Of a stretch of DNA of 64,000 bases, positions 7,845-15,185 are shown one piece after another; within the stretch, counting starts at the first letter, position 1; the number at the start of each line of letters is the position of its first letter. This stretch comes from Lewinellaceae bacterium (GTDB taxonomy: Bacteria; Bacteroidota; Bacteroidia; Chitinophagales; Saprospiraceae), in contig JACJYQ010000002.1 in NCBI GenBank assembly GCA_020636025.1, positions 434,001 to 498,000 on the forward strand, given 5' to 3'. Under the pieces are notes generated by a model that saw only the letters and a list, made by a program, of their open reading frames with translations, had not been told where the DNA came from and searched no databases. A program made the position numbers and the translations under genes.

Positions 7845-8222
7845 TTAATACATAGTATTCGGATTGGCCGATTTCTTCGGTATCTGCTGAATGGCATCCC
7901 AGTGTTCGCAGATCTTTCCGTGCTGATCAAAACGGAAGAAATCCATGGTAACGTATTCATCGTTTCCGGGCCAGGTTTGATGCGTATGCAGCGCCACCAG
8001 ATCACCCTCGGCTATACAACGCACAAATTCTATTGACTTGTCGGAATACTCTCGCTGCATTCTTTCGAAGTATTCAATAAAACCTTCAGGATTATCGGCA
8101 ACGTCCGGATTGTGTTGAATGTATTCATTGCCTACATACAGCTCAACGGCTTTACGTGGGTTGCCTTCGTAGGCTGTTTTGTAGAAAGCGATGGCGTTCT
8201 GTTTATTTTGGGTTGGGTTCAT
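7845..8222 (-). CDS. SnoaL-like / NTF2-fold protein
   Basis: A 125-aa protein with the pattern of the SnoaL-like subgroup of NTF2-fold proteins: AIAFYKTAYEGNPRKAVELYV at the start, YIQHNP (residues about 34-39), then VALHTHQTW, MDFFRFDQHGKICEHWD and a short tail. Known relatives include polyketide cyclases and many uncharacterised steroid-isomerase-like proteins; the small molecule here is unknown. The HNP and EHWD segments are the usual pocket-lining conserved positions. Its start codon overlaps the stop of the PH-domain gene by four bases (ATGA, 8219-8222), evidence for translational coupling. Confidence 0.85.
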   Translation of the reverse strand: MNPTQNKQNAIAFYKTAYEGNPRKAVELYVGNEYIQHNPDVADNPEGFIEYFERMQREYSDKSIEFVRCIAEGDLVALHTHQTWPGNDEYVTMDFFRFDQHGKICEHWDAIQQIPKKSANPNTMY

Positions 8223-8806
8223 TTGTTTGACAAATTTATTTGTTGCTGGATAAGCTTCGTTACTCGCTCACAATCCTCAATAAGCTCCAATGTAGGATAA
8301 TGCCTCTTCCTGCCGGCAAAAAAGTCTCTTGTTTTAATAGATATCAGTCTGTCTGGCATTAGGTAGATCATGCCATAGCCATTTTTATAGGATTCAAACC
8401 GGACATCTTTGATCATACCAAGCGGCACTTCATATACAATTGGTTTTAGTAAAGACCAGGTTTCAATGATCACCCTTTGGTTAGTCAAAGCATATCGTGT
8501 TCTGTTTTTCCGATGGTTTTTATAAACCTCTGGAATCAACACGATAATCCAAAATAGAACAAGCCATAATATTGATTTGATCTCCAAGGCTCCATTTAAC
8601 AGAGTTTTGATTTTAACTGCAGAGTAAACAAGCGTTACGATTTGGGAAACAGACAAGGCCGAGACATAGGTATCCCTTAAAAACAATTCTACAATGGAGA
8701 GGCTGAAATACTTTTTCGGGCTGCCGCTCCAAACAAGCTCTTCACCCTGGGATAATTTACTGCTGATGTCTCTGAATAAATCATCGTCCAGGATTTCGTG
8801 CTTCAT
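8219..8806 (-). CDS. bacterial PH-domain membrane protein
   Basis: A 195-aa protein with a soluble N-terminus containing GEELVWSGSPKK, two hydrophobic segments (about 48-68 and 80-100) and a C-terminal domain starting TRYALTNQRVII. The ExxxWxGxP motif plus YxLTNxRV after two membrane passes is characteristic of bacterial PH-like (bPH/DUF304) proteins. Function is unknown for nearly all of these. It is the first gene of the 8806-7481 group and is translationally coupled to the SnoaL-like gene that follows. Confidence 0.75.
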   Translation of the reverse strand: MKHEILDDDLFRDISSKLSQGEELVWSGSPKKYFSLSIVELFLRDTYVSALSVSQIVTLVYSAVKIKTLLNGALEIKSILWLVLFWIIVLIPEVYKNHRKNRTRYALTNQRVIIETWSLLKPIVYEVPLGMIKDVRFESYKNGYGMIYLMPDRLISIKTRDFFAGRKRHYPTLELIEDCERVTKLIQQQINLSNK

Positions 8807-8924
8807 GTGATGGGGCGTTTACCATGTTAATTATCGCAAGACGATATTGGCGCGAATAACAATCCAAAGTTATCGAAATCAACCCTTAGATATTGCACAT
8901 CTTCCAAAAATACTGCTCCAACCA

Positions 8925-9392
8925 TCACTTCTTTCCCCCCCCTTTCAACCCTGTCTCATACACCTCCACCCATTGATCCACATTCATTCTTTGCATCAAT
9001 TCCGCAATCAAAGGATACGGAATATGCTCCGGCTTCTTAAACCGGATACAACTTTTCCCCATATCCAATTTGGCGGAGCTGTACTTAGGATACTCCGAAA
9101 CAAACCAGTTCAAAAGTTCCGGATTGGCGTAAATACCCATGTGATACAGGGCAATGAAGTTCTTTTGCGCGGCAATGCTTACAAATGGCAGGGGCAGCTT
9201 GGGATCGCAATGGTAACCGCCGGGATACAGGCTGTGTGGCACCACGTACCCAATCATGCCATAGCTCATGGTTTCTTTAAATCCGTCGGGGATGTTTTCC
9301 TGAATGGTTTCGCGCAGTTTTACAAAGGCCTCGCGGCGGGCATCATCTACACCGGATACGTATTCGGAAGGGTTGGCAGCTTTTATGGTCAT
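8925..9392 (-). CDS. DUF1801 (YdhG/YjbR-like) protein
   Basis: A 155-aa cytoplasmic protein with the DUF1801 pattern: SGVDDARREAFVKLRETIQENIPDGFKETMSYGMIGYVVP, then FVSIAAQKNFIALYHMGIY and a late MGKSCIRFKKPEHIPYPLI. The family has an alpha/beta fold of unknown biochemical role, often annotated as iron-chaperone-like in Firmicutes without good evidence. The C-terminus ends GGGKK. A TATCTTTG box lies about 23 bp upstream of the start. The gene stands apart from its neighbours by more than 45 bp on both sides. Confidence 0.85.
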   Translation of the reverse strand: MTIKAANPSEYVSGVDDARREAFVKLRETIQENIPDGFKETMSYGMIGYVVPHSLYPGGYHCDPKLPLPFVSIAAQKNFIALYHMGIYANPELLNWFVSEYPKYSSAKLDMGKSCIRFKKPEHIPYPLIAELMQRMNVDQWVEVYETGLKGGGKK

Positions 9393-9414
9393 AGTTTGTT
9401 ATGCTTAAGGTTGC

Positions 9415-9422
9415 CAAAGATA
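9415..9422 (-). promoter_or_regulatory. TATCTTTG, possible -7 box of the DUF1801 gene
   Basis: Matches the Bacteroidota -7 consensus TAnnTTTG and lies 22 bp upstream of the start codon at 9392. No good -33 TTTG was found at the usual spacing, so support is partial. Confidence 0.3.
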
Positions 9423-9441
9423 GGAAAGTTGCAGCCAACGG

Positions 9442-10638
9442 TCACTGACTTTTCACATCCACCGCATCGCGTAAACCATTCCCCACCAGATTAAAAGCCA
9501 ATACAGTAAGCATAATGGTAATCGCCGGCGCCAAAGCCAGCATCGGATGCCCGCCAATCGCGTATCCGTAATTTTCATTCAGCATGGAACCCCAGGACGG
9601 AGTGGGTGGCTGCACGCCAAACCCCAGATAACTGAGACCGGATTCAATGAGGATGGCGGTGGCAAAATTCACCGCGGCCAGCACCATAACCGGACCAAGC
9701 AAATTGGGTACAATGTGCCGCAACAGAATCCGACCGTGGCTGAGACCCATACTCTGTGCTGCTTCCACAAAGGGTTGATTTCTGAGCGCCAGGGTTTGTC
9801 CTCTAACGAGACGGGCTACATCCACCCACATGGTGAGGCCAACAGCCAGAAAAATGATTCCGACGCCTCGGCCCAGGGCAAGCACAATGGCAAAGACCAG
9901 CAGAAGGGTAGGTATGGACCAAACCGTATTCACCAACAGCATGACGGCATCATCAAGCCGGCCACCAAAATAACCGCCAAGCAGACCAAGTAACAGGCCA
10001 AGGGTAAGGGAAATGGCAACGGCAATCAGCCCCACCATCAACGATACCCGGAAGCCAAGCAGTAATCGGCTTAACATGCAACGGCCGTATTTGTCGGTGC
10101 CAAGCGGGAAATTACGGGTTTTTACAAAGTCTTTAGCGGCTGCTTTGGTTTGAAGTTCATTAAAACCAATTCGCTTAAGTTCACCAGATCCGTTGCGAAA
10201 AACGTAGCCGTCTTCAATCTTTTGAATGCTGTCTGTAATCGGATAAAAGAGTGAAAGTAAATGTTCCGCCCCGCTTCGTTTGGTGTTGCCTGCATATTCA
10301 AAATGAACCGAATCACGAAGGATGGTTAGACTTTCCGGCTTTATCGCCAGCTGTTTTTCCAAAGCGGCTTTTCCAGAAATGAGTGTTTGAATCCAGGTTG
10401 TTTTCTCCTCACTACCTGGCAGTTTTACAGTCAAAATAGAAGCCCGGTTTCCCGGTTTTAGCAAGGCAAGTTCAGGTATTTGAATATTTGCATTGGGAGA
10501 ATTATCGGGCGCCAAGGCATAGCCGAATACAGCGAGAAAAATGGCCAGGAACAGGTATGCCAAACCAAACAGCGCCGGTCGGTTCCGGCTGAATCGCTGC
10601 CATGCTTTTTGAAATTCGCTTTGCCCAATTTCGGACAT
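9442..10638 (-). CDS. ABC-transporter permease, OppC/DppC-like
   Basis: A 398-aa inner-membrane permease of the peptide/nickel ABC class. The C-terminal half has the five transmembrane helices of the binding-protein-dependent permease domain and the coupling EAA motif, EAAQSMG at 292-298. The LGTDKYGRCMLSRLL motif (about 179-193) that precedes TM2 is standard for OppC. Unusually, about 130 residues of soluble, probably periplasmic sequence separate TM1 (about 22-42) from that motif, making it about 100 residues longer than enterobacterial OppC. The partner permease, ATPases and binding protein are not in this window. It starts 9 bp after the wecA-like stop, so the two are co-transcribed. Confidence 0.9.
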   Translation of the reverse strand: MSEIGQSEFQKAWQRFSRNRPALFGLAYLFLAIFLAVFGYALAPDNSPNANIQIPELALLKPGNRASILTVKLPGSEEKTTWIQTLISGKAALEKQLAIKPESLTILRDSVHFEYAGNTKRSGAEHLLSLFYPITDSIQKIEDGYVFRNGSGELKRIGFNELQTKAAAKDFVKTRNFPLGTDKYGRCMLSRLLLGFRVSLMVGLIAVAISLTLGLLLGLLGGYFGGRLDDAVMLLVNTVWSIPTLLLVFAIVLALGRGVGIIFLAVGLTMWVDVARLVRGQTLALRNQPFVEAAQSMGLSHGRILLRHIVPNLLGPVMVLAAVNFATAILIESGLSYLGFGVQPPTPSWGSMLNENYGYAIGGHPMLALAPAITIMLTVLAFNLVGNGLRDAVDVKSQ

Positions 10639-10647
10639 ACTATGCTG

Positions 10648-11706
10648 CTAGTTGTTTTTTTGAAATTCCCGGCGCCTGTCCAACCAGGACATCACCAATG
10701 TAAGCAGGATTGACAAAATAAAGAGGATTAACAGCAAAACCTTTGTGCCGAGAGAATGCAAGGGAACAATGATCAGGACAAATGCCAGATTAATGATCAT
10801 CAGAATACCGGTTGTCTGGGTGTGGTTTAAGCCGAGCCGAAGCATCTGGTGGTGAATGTGATGCTTGTCGGGCCTGAATGGCGACTGTCCTTTCAGTATG
10901 CGACGCAAAAGCGACCGCAGCGTATCATAAATTGGCAAAATGAGTATGGCAATGGCAATGGCCGGAGCACCACCTACGATAAATGGACTTTCCGGACTTA
11001 CAGTGTGATTGGCCTCGATAAAATTAATGGCCAGTAAGGCGCAAATGGTACCAAGCAGCAAGGATCCGGTATCGCCCATAAAAATCCTGGCTGGAGTAAA
11101 ATTGAACTTCAAAAACGCAATGATGGAACCGGCTAGTGAAAGTGCTACCGTGGCCAATGCCATCAATCCTGTTGCATAAAACCACATACCCATGGCCGTG
11201 CAGGCAAGCAAAGCAATGGAGCCGGCCAAGCCATTTATGCCGTCAATCAGGTTAAAGGCATTGATTATGCCCACGATCACGACTACCGATAATACAAAAC
11301 TGGTCAGGGCAGGCAATTCCTCAATGCCAAAAACACCATAAAAGCTGCTTATTTGTGTATTCCCTTTATACACCAGGATAACAGCTACCAATACCTGACC
11401 AACAAATTTTTTGGCCGGAGAAATGGGTTTAAGGTCGTCGAGAACACCAATTAAAAAGATCAGGATGATGGCAGCCAGGATGTATTGCAGTCGGGAAAAA
11501 TCGTAGTCCGGCGTCCACAAAACAATACCACTGAGGGTGCCGATGAAAATGCCGATGCCACCAAGAGAAGGTGTAGGTTCAAAATGCGAGCTGCGATCAT
11601 TCGGTTTGTCGAGCAACATACGATCAGTCACAAACCGGATGATGATGGGAATTATGAGGTAGGTTAAAAGGAAGGCCGTTATAAACGACAATAACAATGA
11701 AAACAT
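10648..11706 (-). CDS. WecA/TagO-type undecaprenyl-phosphate sugar-1-phosphate transferase
   Basis: A 352-aa polytopic membrane enzyme of the MraY/WecA superfamily. I place the start at ATG 11704-11706; a longer frame would need TTG at 11745. Family motifs are in order: DKPNDRSSH (33-41), the Asp pair in GVLDDLKP (90-91), NLIDGINGL with Asp155 (152-160), FMGDTGSLLLG (209-219) and the basic loop HHIHH (281-285). These enzymes move a sugar phosphate, usually GlcNAc-1-P, from a UDP-sugar to undecaprenyl phosphate, starting O-antigen, teichoic acid or capsule assembly. The HHIHH loop favours the GlcNAc-specific WecA/TagO group over MraY. It heads a two-gene unit with the OppC-like permease. Confidence 0.9.
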   Translation of the reverse strand: MFSLLLSFITAFLLTYLIIPIIIRFVTDRMLLDKPNDRSSHFEPTPSLGGIGIFIGTLSGIVLWTPDYDFSRLQYILAAIILIFLIGVLDDLKPISPAKKFVGQVLVAVILVYKGNTQISSFYGVFGIEELPALTSFVLSVVVIVGIINAFNLIDGINGLAGSIALLACTAMGMWFYATGLMALATVALSLAGSIIAFLKFNFTPARIFMGDTGSLLLGTICALLAINFIEANHTVSPESPFIVGGAPAIAIAILILPIYDTLRSLLRRILKGQSPFRPDKHHIHHQMLRLGLNHTQTTGILMIINLAFVLIIVPLHSLGTKVLLLILFILSILLTLVMSWLDRRREFQKNN

Positions 11707-11834
11707 GGCGGATATTCCGTAATCGCCTTTGATTAAATCAAGCAAAGCGGCTGAAGATTATGAGCAACGCCACAAAGGTAGCACAAGGATCACAACCAAG
11801 GATTTTAAGGAGTCATGATGTTCGGTTTGGACAT

Positions 11835-11880
11835 AAAAAAAGCGTTGCCCCGGAACTCCGGAACAACGCCTTTTATTTCT
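11835..11880. terminator. intrinsic terminator of the Cys-rich protein gene, possibly bidirectional
   Basis: A hairpin (GCGTTGCCCCGGA with TCCGGAACAACGC, 11842-11869) includes two G-U pairs. Read on the minus strand it is followed by seven T (A-run 11835-11841), just downstream of the 11894 stop. On the plus strand it is followed by TTTTATTT, so it could stop transcription from either side. Confidence 0.75.
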
Positions 11881-11893
11881 TAAAAGCAAGAAC

Positions 11894-12292
11894 TTACTGT
11901 TCCGCTTTCTCTCCGTGGCAAGATTTACCGGCCTTTCCAGCGCAGCAAGCTTTTTTGGCAGAAGAAGATCCACAAGCGGCAGATTTCTTGGTCATGCCTT
12001 CTTTGTCTGATGCGGCCATTTTAGGTGCAGCATTTACAAAAGCATTTGATTCTTCGTCAAACTGAACGCTTACGAATTTTACATTTCCCTGAGCATCAGC
12101 TTCTTTGCGAACATAAGCAACAGTGCCTTCGTCAGAAGTACGTTTTTCAATGCTTGGGTCAGCAGCAGCAGCTTTAGCGATTTTGCTGGCGCAGCAAGAT
12201 TTACCGGCTTTAGCAGCACCACTGCATTGAGCGCTTGCGGCGAAAGCGCCGAGAGCAAAAGTGAATAAGAAGAAAAGAATCGCTTTTTTCAT
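11894..12292 (-). CDS. small secreted cysteine-rich protein, unknown
   Basis: A 132-aa protein with a clear signal peptide (1-21, cut near ASAQC). The mature part starts CSGAAKAGKSCCASK and ends with a related block ACCAGKAGKSCHGEK; a central region without cysteine (about 45-95) separates them. Eight cysteines including two CC pairs, plus one His, suggest metal binding (copper or zinc) or disulfide structure, but I recognise no family. The low-complexity Ala/Lys/Ser composition is unlike its neighbours. It has its own -7-like box and terminator, so it is a single-gene unit that may be strongly expressed. Function unknown. Confidence 0.75.
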   Translation of the reverse strand: MKKAILFFLFTFALGAFAASAQCSGAAKAGKSCCASKIAKAAAADPSIEKRTSDEGTVAYVRKEADAQGNVKFVSVQFDEESNAFVNAAPKMAASDKEGMTKKSAACGSSSAKKACCAGKAGKSCHGEKAEQ

Positions 12293-12346
12293 GAGTTGAA
12301 AGCTTTAATATTTAATTGTAGATAGTAGTTTAAAAAAGTGGGTTGA

Positions 12347-12354
12347 CAAAGATA
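12347..12354 (-). promoter_or_regulatory. TATCTTTG, possible -7 box of the Cys-rich protein gene
   Basis: A match to TAnnTTTG 54 bp upstream of the start codon at 12292. No clear TTTG is found 19-21 nt further up, so support is partial. Confidence 0.35.
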
Positions 12355-12440
12355 GACTAAAATTTACCACCCTGGGTTGCATATAAACTCCTCTTTGTCA
12401 GGTTTGGTTTAATTATGACAAAAATTCGGCCAACATTTTA

Positions 12441-12492
12441 CCTTGATTTGTCTGATTTGCCTTGATTTGTGTGATTTATTTGATTTGTGTGA
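12441..12492. repeat. solo TGATTTGTGTGATTT repeat, related to the GxxExxY cassette ends
   Basis: The stretch is built from CTTGATTTG, TCTGATTTG, CTTGATTTG, TGTGATTTA and TTTGATTTG units. Over about 31 bp (TTGATTTGTGTGATTT and on) it matches the cassette ends at 6846 and 7443 at roughly 27 positions. No gene and no inverted partner lie nearby. It sits in the 285-bp gap between the S41 peptidase stop and the Cys-rich gene start; apart from it and the -7-like box, I see nothing else in that gap. Confidence 0.6.
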
Positions 12493-12577
12493 AACAAAAA
12501 TCTGTGTTGGTGGCTATGGGATTATTATCTGTGTGAAATGTACACCTGATTTCCTGTTTACCCGGATCTTTTGACAA

Positions 12578-14206
12578 TTACTTTCCAGCTAGAATGGCGT
12601 CGTATCTCGGCCGGTCGTTCAATAGTTTTATGGCTTCTTTAATTTCCGGATCGTTTACCAGATTCTTACGCACCTTTCCGCTTTGGAAATAGTAGCGTCC
12701 TACGATCTCCTGTTCAATTTCGTGCAGGATTCGATCCTTGTATTTCAGCATCTGTTCAGTTTTTTCTTCAGCGATCTTTTTCTCCAAAGCGCCTAATTCG
12801 CCGGTTAGCAGGAATTTCTCATGCTCGGCGATTTCCTGCAATTCTTTCAATTTTTTCTCGGTAGCGCTCTCGTAAGTAAAGTTTTTAGTTTTAACAAATT
12901 TTGTAAAGCCATCGAAGTCTGTGAATTCAAAAATCTCTACAGAGTCAATAGTCGGGTGTTTTACAGCAAATTCTGTGGCATACTCGAATATTACATTCTG
13001 ATCAAGCAGGGCCCGAACAATGCCTTCAGCACTGTCCACTGGAAGCACAACATCGGGCTTAATGCCACCGCCATCCAGAACTACACGTCCATTGCGGGTC
13101 TTAAAACGAGCGCGTTCCGATTCAGGGATGTCAACAGGCACCCCGTCTTTATATCGTACCGACTGGATGCAGCGACCAGACGGGATGTAATATTTGGCTG
13201 TGGTCAGTTTGATACGGGCGTTGTAACCAAGGTCTTTGGTGTTTTGCACCAGTCCTTTTCCATAAGTGCGCTGACCCATGATCACTGCGCGATCGAGGTC
13301 CTGCAGAGCACCTGAAGTAACTTCGCTGGCCGATGCGCTGTGGCGATTTACCAACACGACCACCGGGATGTTTTTATCAACGGGTGGACCTTGCGTGCGA
13401 AGCGAAATGTCCCATTCTGGAACCTTTCCTTTTGTGCTGGCGACGTATTCTCCTTTTGGCACAAACACATTCACCAGATCAATGGCCTCATTTAACAAGC
13501 CACCGCCATTCTCGCGAAGATCAAGAATTACCCCTTTTAGTTTGGGGTTTTTATCTTTCAGTTTCATCAGGGCATCCGCCACATTGCTGCCTGCATTCTG
13601 GGTGAAAGTGGTGAGGTTGATGTAACCAACATCCTGTCCTACCGGACCAAAATGCGGTACATTCGGTACAATTACCTCTCCGCGCTCCAGCGTGATCTTC
13701 AGGTCTTTGTTGGCACCGGGGCGGCGCACCACGAGGTCAGTTTTGGTACCAGGATATCCGCGTAAAAACTCCAGCACTTCCTGCTCCGTTTTGCCTTTGG
13801 CGCTTTGCCCGTCGATGCTGATCAGTTCGTCGCCAGCCTTTATGCCCGCTTTGTGCGCCGGACTGTCTTCAATGATGTCAGTAATAACCACCCAGTCGCC
13901 AATGCGTAGGCCTGAGGCGCCGATGCCGTTGTAGGTCCCATCATTTTGTATGCGCCAGCCTTCAATATCTGTTTCCGACATGTAGTTGGTAAACGGATCA
14001 AGGCCGAGCAGCATGGCATCCATACCGCGGCGCATGATCTGGTTGGGATCCAGTTCGTCTACATAGGAGTGGTTTACTTCGCGGTAGGCATTGGCGAAAA
14101 TTTCCAGGTTTTTTGCAATGTCGAAATACTTGCTTTGTGCCTGCAAGGAAGCCCCGCCCAAAAACAGAAACAGGACAGGAAATATGATTTTGTGTTTAAT
14201 GTTCAT
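12578..14206 (-). CDS. S41 C-terminal processing peptidase with PDZ domain
   Basis: A 542-aa exported protein: signal peptide 1-23, N-terminal helical region, PDZ domain about 85-175, then the S41 protease core. The catalytic pair is visible as Ser292 in NRHSASASE and Lys317 in GQRTYGKG, 25 residues apart as in Prc and D1 processing proteases. The C-terminal 150 residues include a charged helical stretch (about 455-510) of the kind seen in the larger Bacteroidota CtpA proteins. These periplasmic proteases trim or degrade proteins by their C-termini, often acting on envelope or cell-wall proteins. It starts about 54 bp from the stop of the hydrolase gene on the same strand, so they may share a transcript. 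Confidence 0.93.
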   Translation of the reverse strand: MNIKHKIIFPVLFLFLGGASLQAQSKYFDIAKNLEIFANAYREVNHSYVDELDPNQIMRRGMDAMLLGLDPFTNYMSETDIEGWRIQNDGTYNGIGASGLRIGDWVVITDIIEDSPAHKAGIKAGDELISIDGQSAKGKTEQEVLEFLRGYPGTKTDLVVRRPGANKDLKITLERGEVIVPNVPHFGPVGQDVGYINLTTFTQNAGSNVADALMKLKDKNPKLKGVILDLRENGGGLLNEAIDLVNVFVPKGEYVASTKGKVPEWDISLRTQGPPVDKNIPVVVLVNRHSASASEVTSGALQDLDRAVIMGQRTYGKGLVQNTKDLGYNARIKLTTAKYYIPSGRCIQSVRYKDGVPVDIPESERARFKTRNGRVVLDGGGIKPDVVLPVDSAEGIVRALLDQNVIFEYATEFAVKHPTIDSVEIFEFTDFDGFTKFVKTKNFTYESATEKKLKELQEIAEHEKFLLTGELGALEKKIAEEKTEQMLKYKDRILHEIEQEIVGRYYFQSGKVRKNLVNDPEIKEAIKLLNDRPRYDAILAGK

Positions 14207-14260
14207 AGCTCTGTAAGTGATAATTCTTTTTGGTGCCCTGGACTAAATAAAGGGTTGCTT

Positions 14261-15019
14261 TTAATCCAGAAACTTATTCAAAACATCCAGCAATTCTTTT
14301 GGTTTATCGGCGTGCACCCAATGTCCTGCGCCTTCAATGGTCACAATCTCCGCTTTTGGGAACAGGGATTTGATTAACGCAGTATTTTCCAAATTGATAT
14401 AATTCGATTGGCTTCCCCGGATAAAAAGCGTTGGTTTGTTAAAAGGCTCACCGGAAACCGGAGCCAAAATATCCTCAAAGTGTTCCCATAAAACGGGCAA
14501 ATTCATTTTCCAGGTGTATTTTCCATCGGCACCCCGGGTGATGTTTTTTAGTAAAAACTGTCGGGTCCCGTAATCCTTGATTTTATCCGAAAGGTATTCC
14601 TCTGCTTCCTTGCGATTTTCCATTTTCGACAAATCTATACCCATCAATGCCCGATAAATGTATGAATGCTTGTCTTCGGCAAGTCCGGGATCCATATCCA
14701 CCACCACCAGGCGATCCACCATGTCCGGGTGAGACAAGGCCAGCTGCATAGCCACCTTACCTCCCATGCTATGTCCCACCAGATCGGCACTAAACATCCA
14801 GTGCGCCTCCATAAATTGCCGCATATCTTCCGCCATTTCCGGATAATTGTGGTTAGGCACATGCGGCGACTTCCCGTGATTCCTCAAGTCGGGCGTAATC
14901 ACCAGATGATGGTCGGAAAGCGCCTTGGCAACAGTTTGCCAGTTATCAGAAAAACCGAACATACCGTGCAATATGATGATCGGAGGCCCGGCGCCGAATT
15001 CACGGGAAAACAAAGTCAT
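14261..15019 (-). CDS. alpha/beta hydrolase, YbfF-like esterase
   Basis: A 252-aa cytoplasmic hydrolase with no signal peptide. The order is HGMFGFSDNW (18-27), DLRNHGKSPH (44-53), nucleophile elbow GHSMGG with Ser84 (82-87), and GAGHWVHADKP carrying the catalytic His near 234. The LRNHGxS motif and overall length fit the YbfF/ABHD11 esterase group, which hydrolyses short- to medium-chain acyl esters or acyl-CoA. The start codon touches the GGTTAA-type repeat block at 15021. The physiological substrate is unknown. Confidence 0.9.
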   Translation of the reverse strand: MTLFSREFGAGPPIIILHGMFGFSDNWQTVAKALSDHHLVITPDLRNHGKSPHVPNHNYPEMAEDMRQFMEAHWMFSADLVGHSMGGKVAMQLALSHPDMVDRLVVVDMDPGLAEDKHSYIYRALMGIDLSKMENRKEAEEYLSDKIKDYGTRQFLLKNITRGADGKYTWKMNLPVLWEHFEDILAPVSGEPFNKPTLFIRGSQSNYINLENTALIKSLFPKAEIVTIEGAGHWVHADKPKELLDVLNKFLD

Positions 15020-15020
15020 T

Positions 15021-15185
15021 ATTAGTGGTTAACGGTTAATGGTTAACGGTTAATGGTTAGTGGGGATTTGATAAGGCAAAGCACGGGAATATGTAATGGC
15101 CAAACAAAGTTTAGGTTCTATTATTCAATAAGAACCCCAAGTATTGTTTTCCACTAACCGTTAACCACTAATCACTGATCACTGA
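15021..15185. repeat. inverted GGTTAACGGTTAAT repeat pair filling the gap
   Basis: The left block (15021-15064) contains GGTTAACGGTTAAT twice and ends TTAGTGGGG; the right block (15150-15185) reads CCACTAACCGTTAACCACTA, its inverse complement in units. The left block starts one base after the hydrolase start codon and the right block includes the stop codon of the next gene (15179-15181). Between the blocks, 85 bp show no gene. The layout mirrors the GxxExxY cassette without the gene. Confidence 0.7.

Noticed and set aside
7832..8005. N-terminal extension of the DUF2200 gene
   Set aside because: The added residues are low in hydrophobic pattern, overlap the SnoaL-like gene, and the family starts at the ATG at 7829-7831.
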